Shown: positions 14,817-15,450 of the stretch, piece by piece
Position numbering within the stretch: the first letter of the stretch is position 1
Layout of the letters: every line of letters starts with the position of its first letter
Assembly (NCBI GenBank): GCA_913009515.1
Contig: CAJVYO010000011.1
Span: 1 to 15,450, forward strand
DNA length: 15,450 nucleotides
Source: an uncultured Methylococcaceae bacterium
GTDB lineage: Bacteria; Pseudomonadota; Gammaproteobacteria; Methylococcales; Methylomonadaceae
Direction: 5' to 3'
Notes under the pieces: model-generated
The model's database searches: none
What the model was told of the DNA's origin: nothing
Seen by the model: only the letters and a program-made list of their open reading frames with translations
Program-made: the position numbers and the translations under genes

Positions 14817-15450
14817 ATGGCACGTAGACGATACAAGAAAAAAAAATTACCTGAAGAAGCCGTAAAGGTTACCATTGAATCATTAGCACATGATGGACGC
14901 GGGGTTTGTCATGTTGATGGTAAAGTTGTGTTTATTGATGAAGCGTTGCCAGAGGAAGAGCTGGAATTTATTTATACGGATAGTCGTAAAGATTATGCGG
15001 AAGGCAGGGTGGAAACATTAATGACGCGTTCACCGCTTCGAGTGGATGCTGAATGTGAACATTTTGGAAAATGTGGCGGCTGTAGCTTTCAACATGTTAA
15101 GGATGAAGAACAAATTAAGCTTAAACAAGGTTTATTGGTTGAGCAGTTTGAGCGTATTGGTAAAGTATCGGTTAATGAATTTTGGGAACCGATGACAGCA
15201 GAGTCTTGGGGTTATCGACGTAAAGCTCGTATGGGCGTGAAATATGTACCTAAAAAAGGGCGGGTGTTAGTTGGCTTTAGAGAGCGTCGTAATCCATTTT
15301 TAGCTGAAATTGATAGCTGCAAAGTCATGCATCCTATCGTTGGCGAGAATTTATTAAATTTATCCGCGATGATTGGGCAGCTAAGTATCAAAGATAAAAT
15401 TCCCCAAATTGAAGTAGCGATTGGTGATAAGGATTGCGTGTTGGCTTTTC
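14817..15450 (+). CDS. rlmD: 23S rRNA (uracil-1939-C5)-methyltransferase RlmD (3' end cut)
   Basis: SAM-dependent enzyme that makes m5U1939 in 23S rRNA. Only 211 codons fall in the window, with no stop. They show a basic start (MARRRYKKKK), a TRAM RNA-binding domain (about 14-70, including ESLAHDGRGV), and the iron-sulfur cysteines C80-x5-C86-x2-C89 with a fourth at C168 (SCKVMHP). These correspond to Cys81, 87, 90 and 162 of E. coli RlmD. The SAM-binding and catalytic half lies beyond the edge. The ATG has no Shine-Dalgarno sequence; TATTAT at 14795-14800 could be a -10 box giving a very short leader. A run of nine As falls at codons 7-10. RlmCD or TrmA paralogues are less likely because of the TRAM domain and cysteine spacing. 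Confidence 0.92.
   Translation, partial: MARRRYKKKKLPEEAVKVTIESLAHDGRGVCHVDGKVVFIDEALPEEELEFIYTDSRKDYAEGRVETLMTRSPLRVDAECEHFGKCGGCSFQHVKDEEQIKLKQGLLVEQFERIGKVSVNEFWEPMTAESWGYRRKARMGVKYVPKKGRVLVGFRERRNPFLAEIDSCKVMHPIVGENLLNLSAMIGQLSIKDKIPQIEVAIGDKDCVLAF

Overview
The window is an AT-rich stretch (roughly 40% GC by eye) of a Gram-negative, probably gammaproteobacterial, chromosome. Evidence for this is a type II secretion secretin and ATPase, a periplasmic di-haem peroxidase, and E. coli-like GlgB, GlgC, CysM and RlmD with conserved key residues. A glycogen locus built as glgBA divergent from glgC-GH57-malQ fits gammaproteobacterial methanotrophs or related sulfur/methane oxidisers. No methane-oxidation gene is present, so this lineage is only an inference.

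Layout. Positions 1-3084 (minus strand) hold gspD followed by gspE, which is cut by the window edge. Upstream of them, also on minus, is a di-haem cytochrome c peroxidase (3175-4179). A strong 16-bp hairpin plus U-rich tract separates the two units and lies almost against the gspD start. A 411-bp gene-free region follows (4180-4590), with several small hairpins and a 17-bp imperfect direct repeat. Next, on plus, come a stand-alone FtsK-type four-helix membrane domain without its DNA-pumping motor (4591-5331) and a 62-residue two-helix membrane protein (5335-5523). The rest is mostly a glycogen locus: glgA and glgB on minus (5585-9201), a 225-bp divergent regulatory region, then glgC, a GH57 glycosidase and malQ on plus (9427-13877). 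cysM follows malQ by 3 bases (13881-14771). rlmD starts at 14817 and runs off the end.

How the genes work together. GlgC makes ADP-glucose, GlgA polymerises it and GlgB branches it. The GH57 enzyme and MalQ probably remodel or break down alpha-glucan. glgA/glgB are nearly fused (2-base gap) and glgC/GH57 overlap, so each arm is probably one transcript. The CysM cysteine synthase appears to ride on the glycogen transcript. GspD and GspE are the outer-membrane channel and cytoplasmic motor of a type II secretion system whose other parts lie outside the window.

Most of the window is ordinary core metabolism. The part least explained by known biology is the motor-less FtsK_4TM protein with its small membrane partner and the structured region upstream. 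Smaller oddities are a four-cysteine cluster in MalQ, structured leaders upstream of gspD and glgC, and the placement of cysM. I saw no tRNA, rRNA, CRISPR array, insertion sequence or phage gene.
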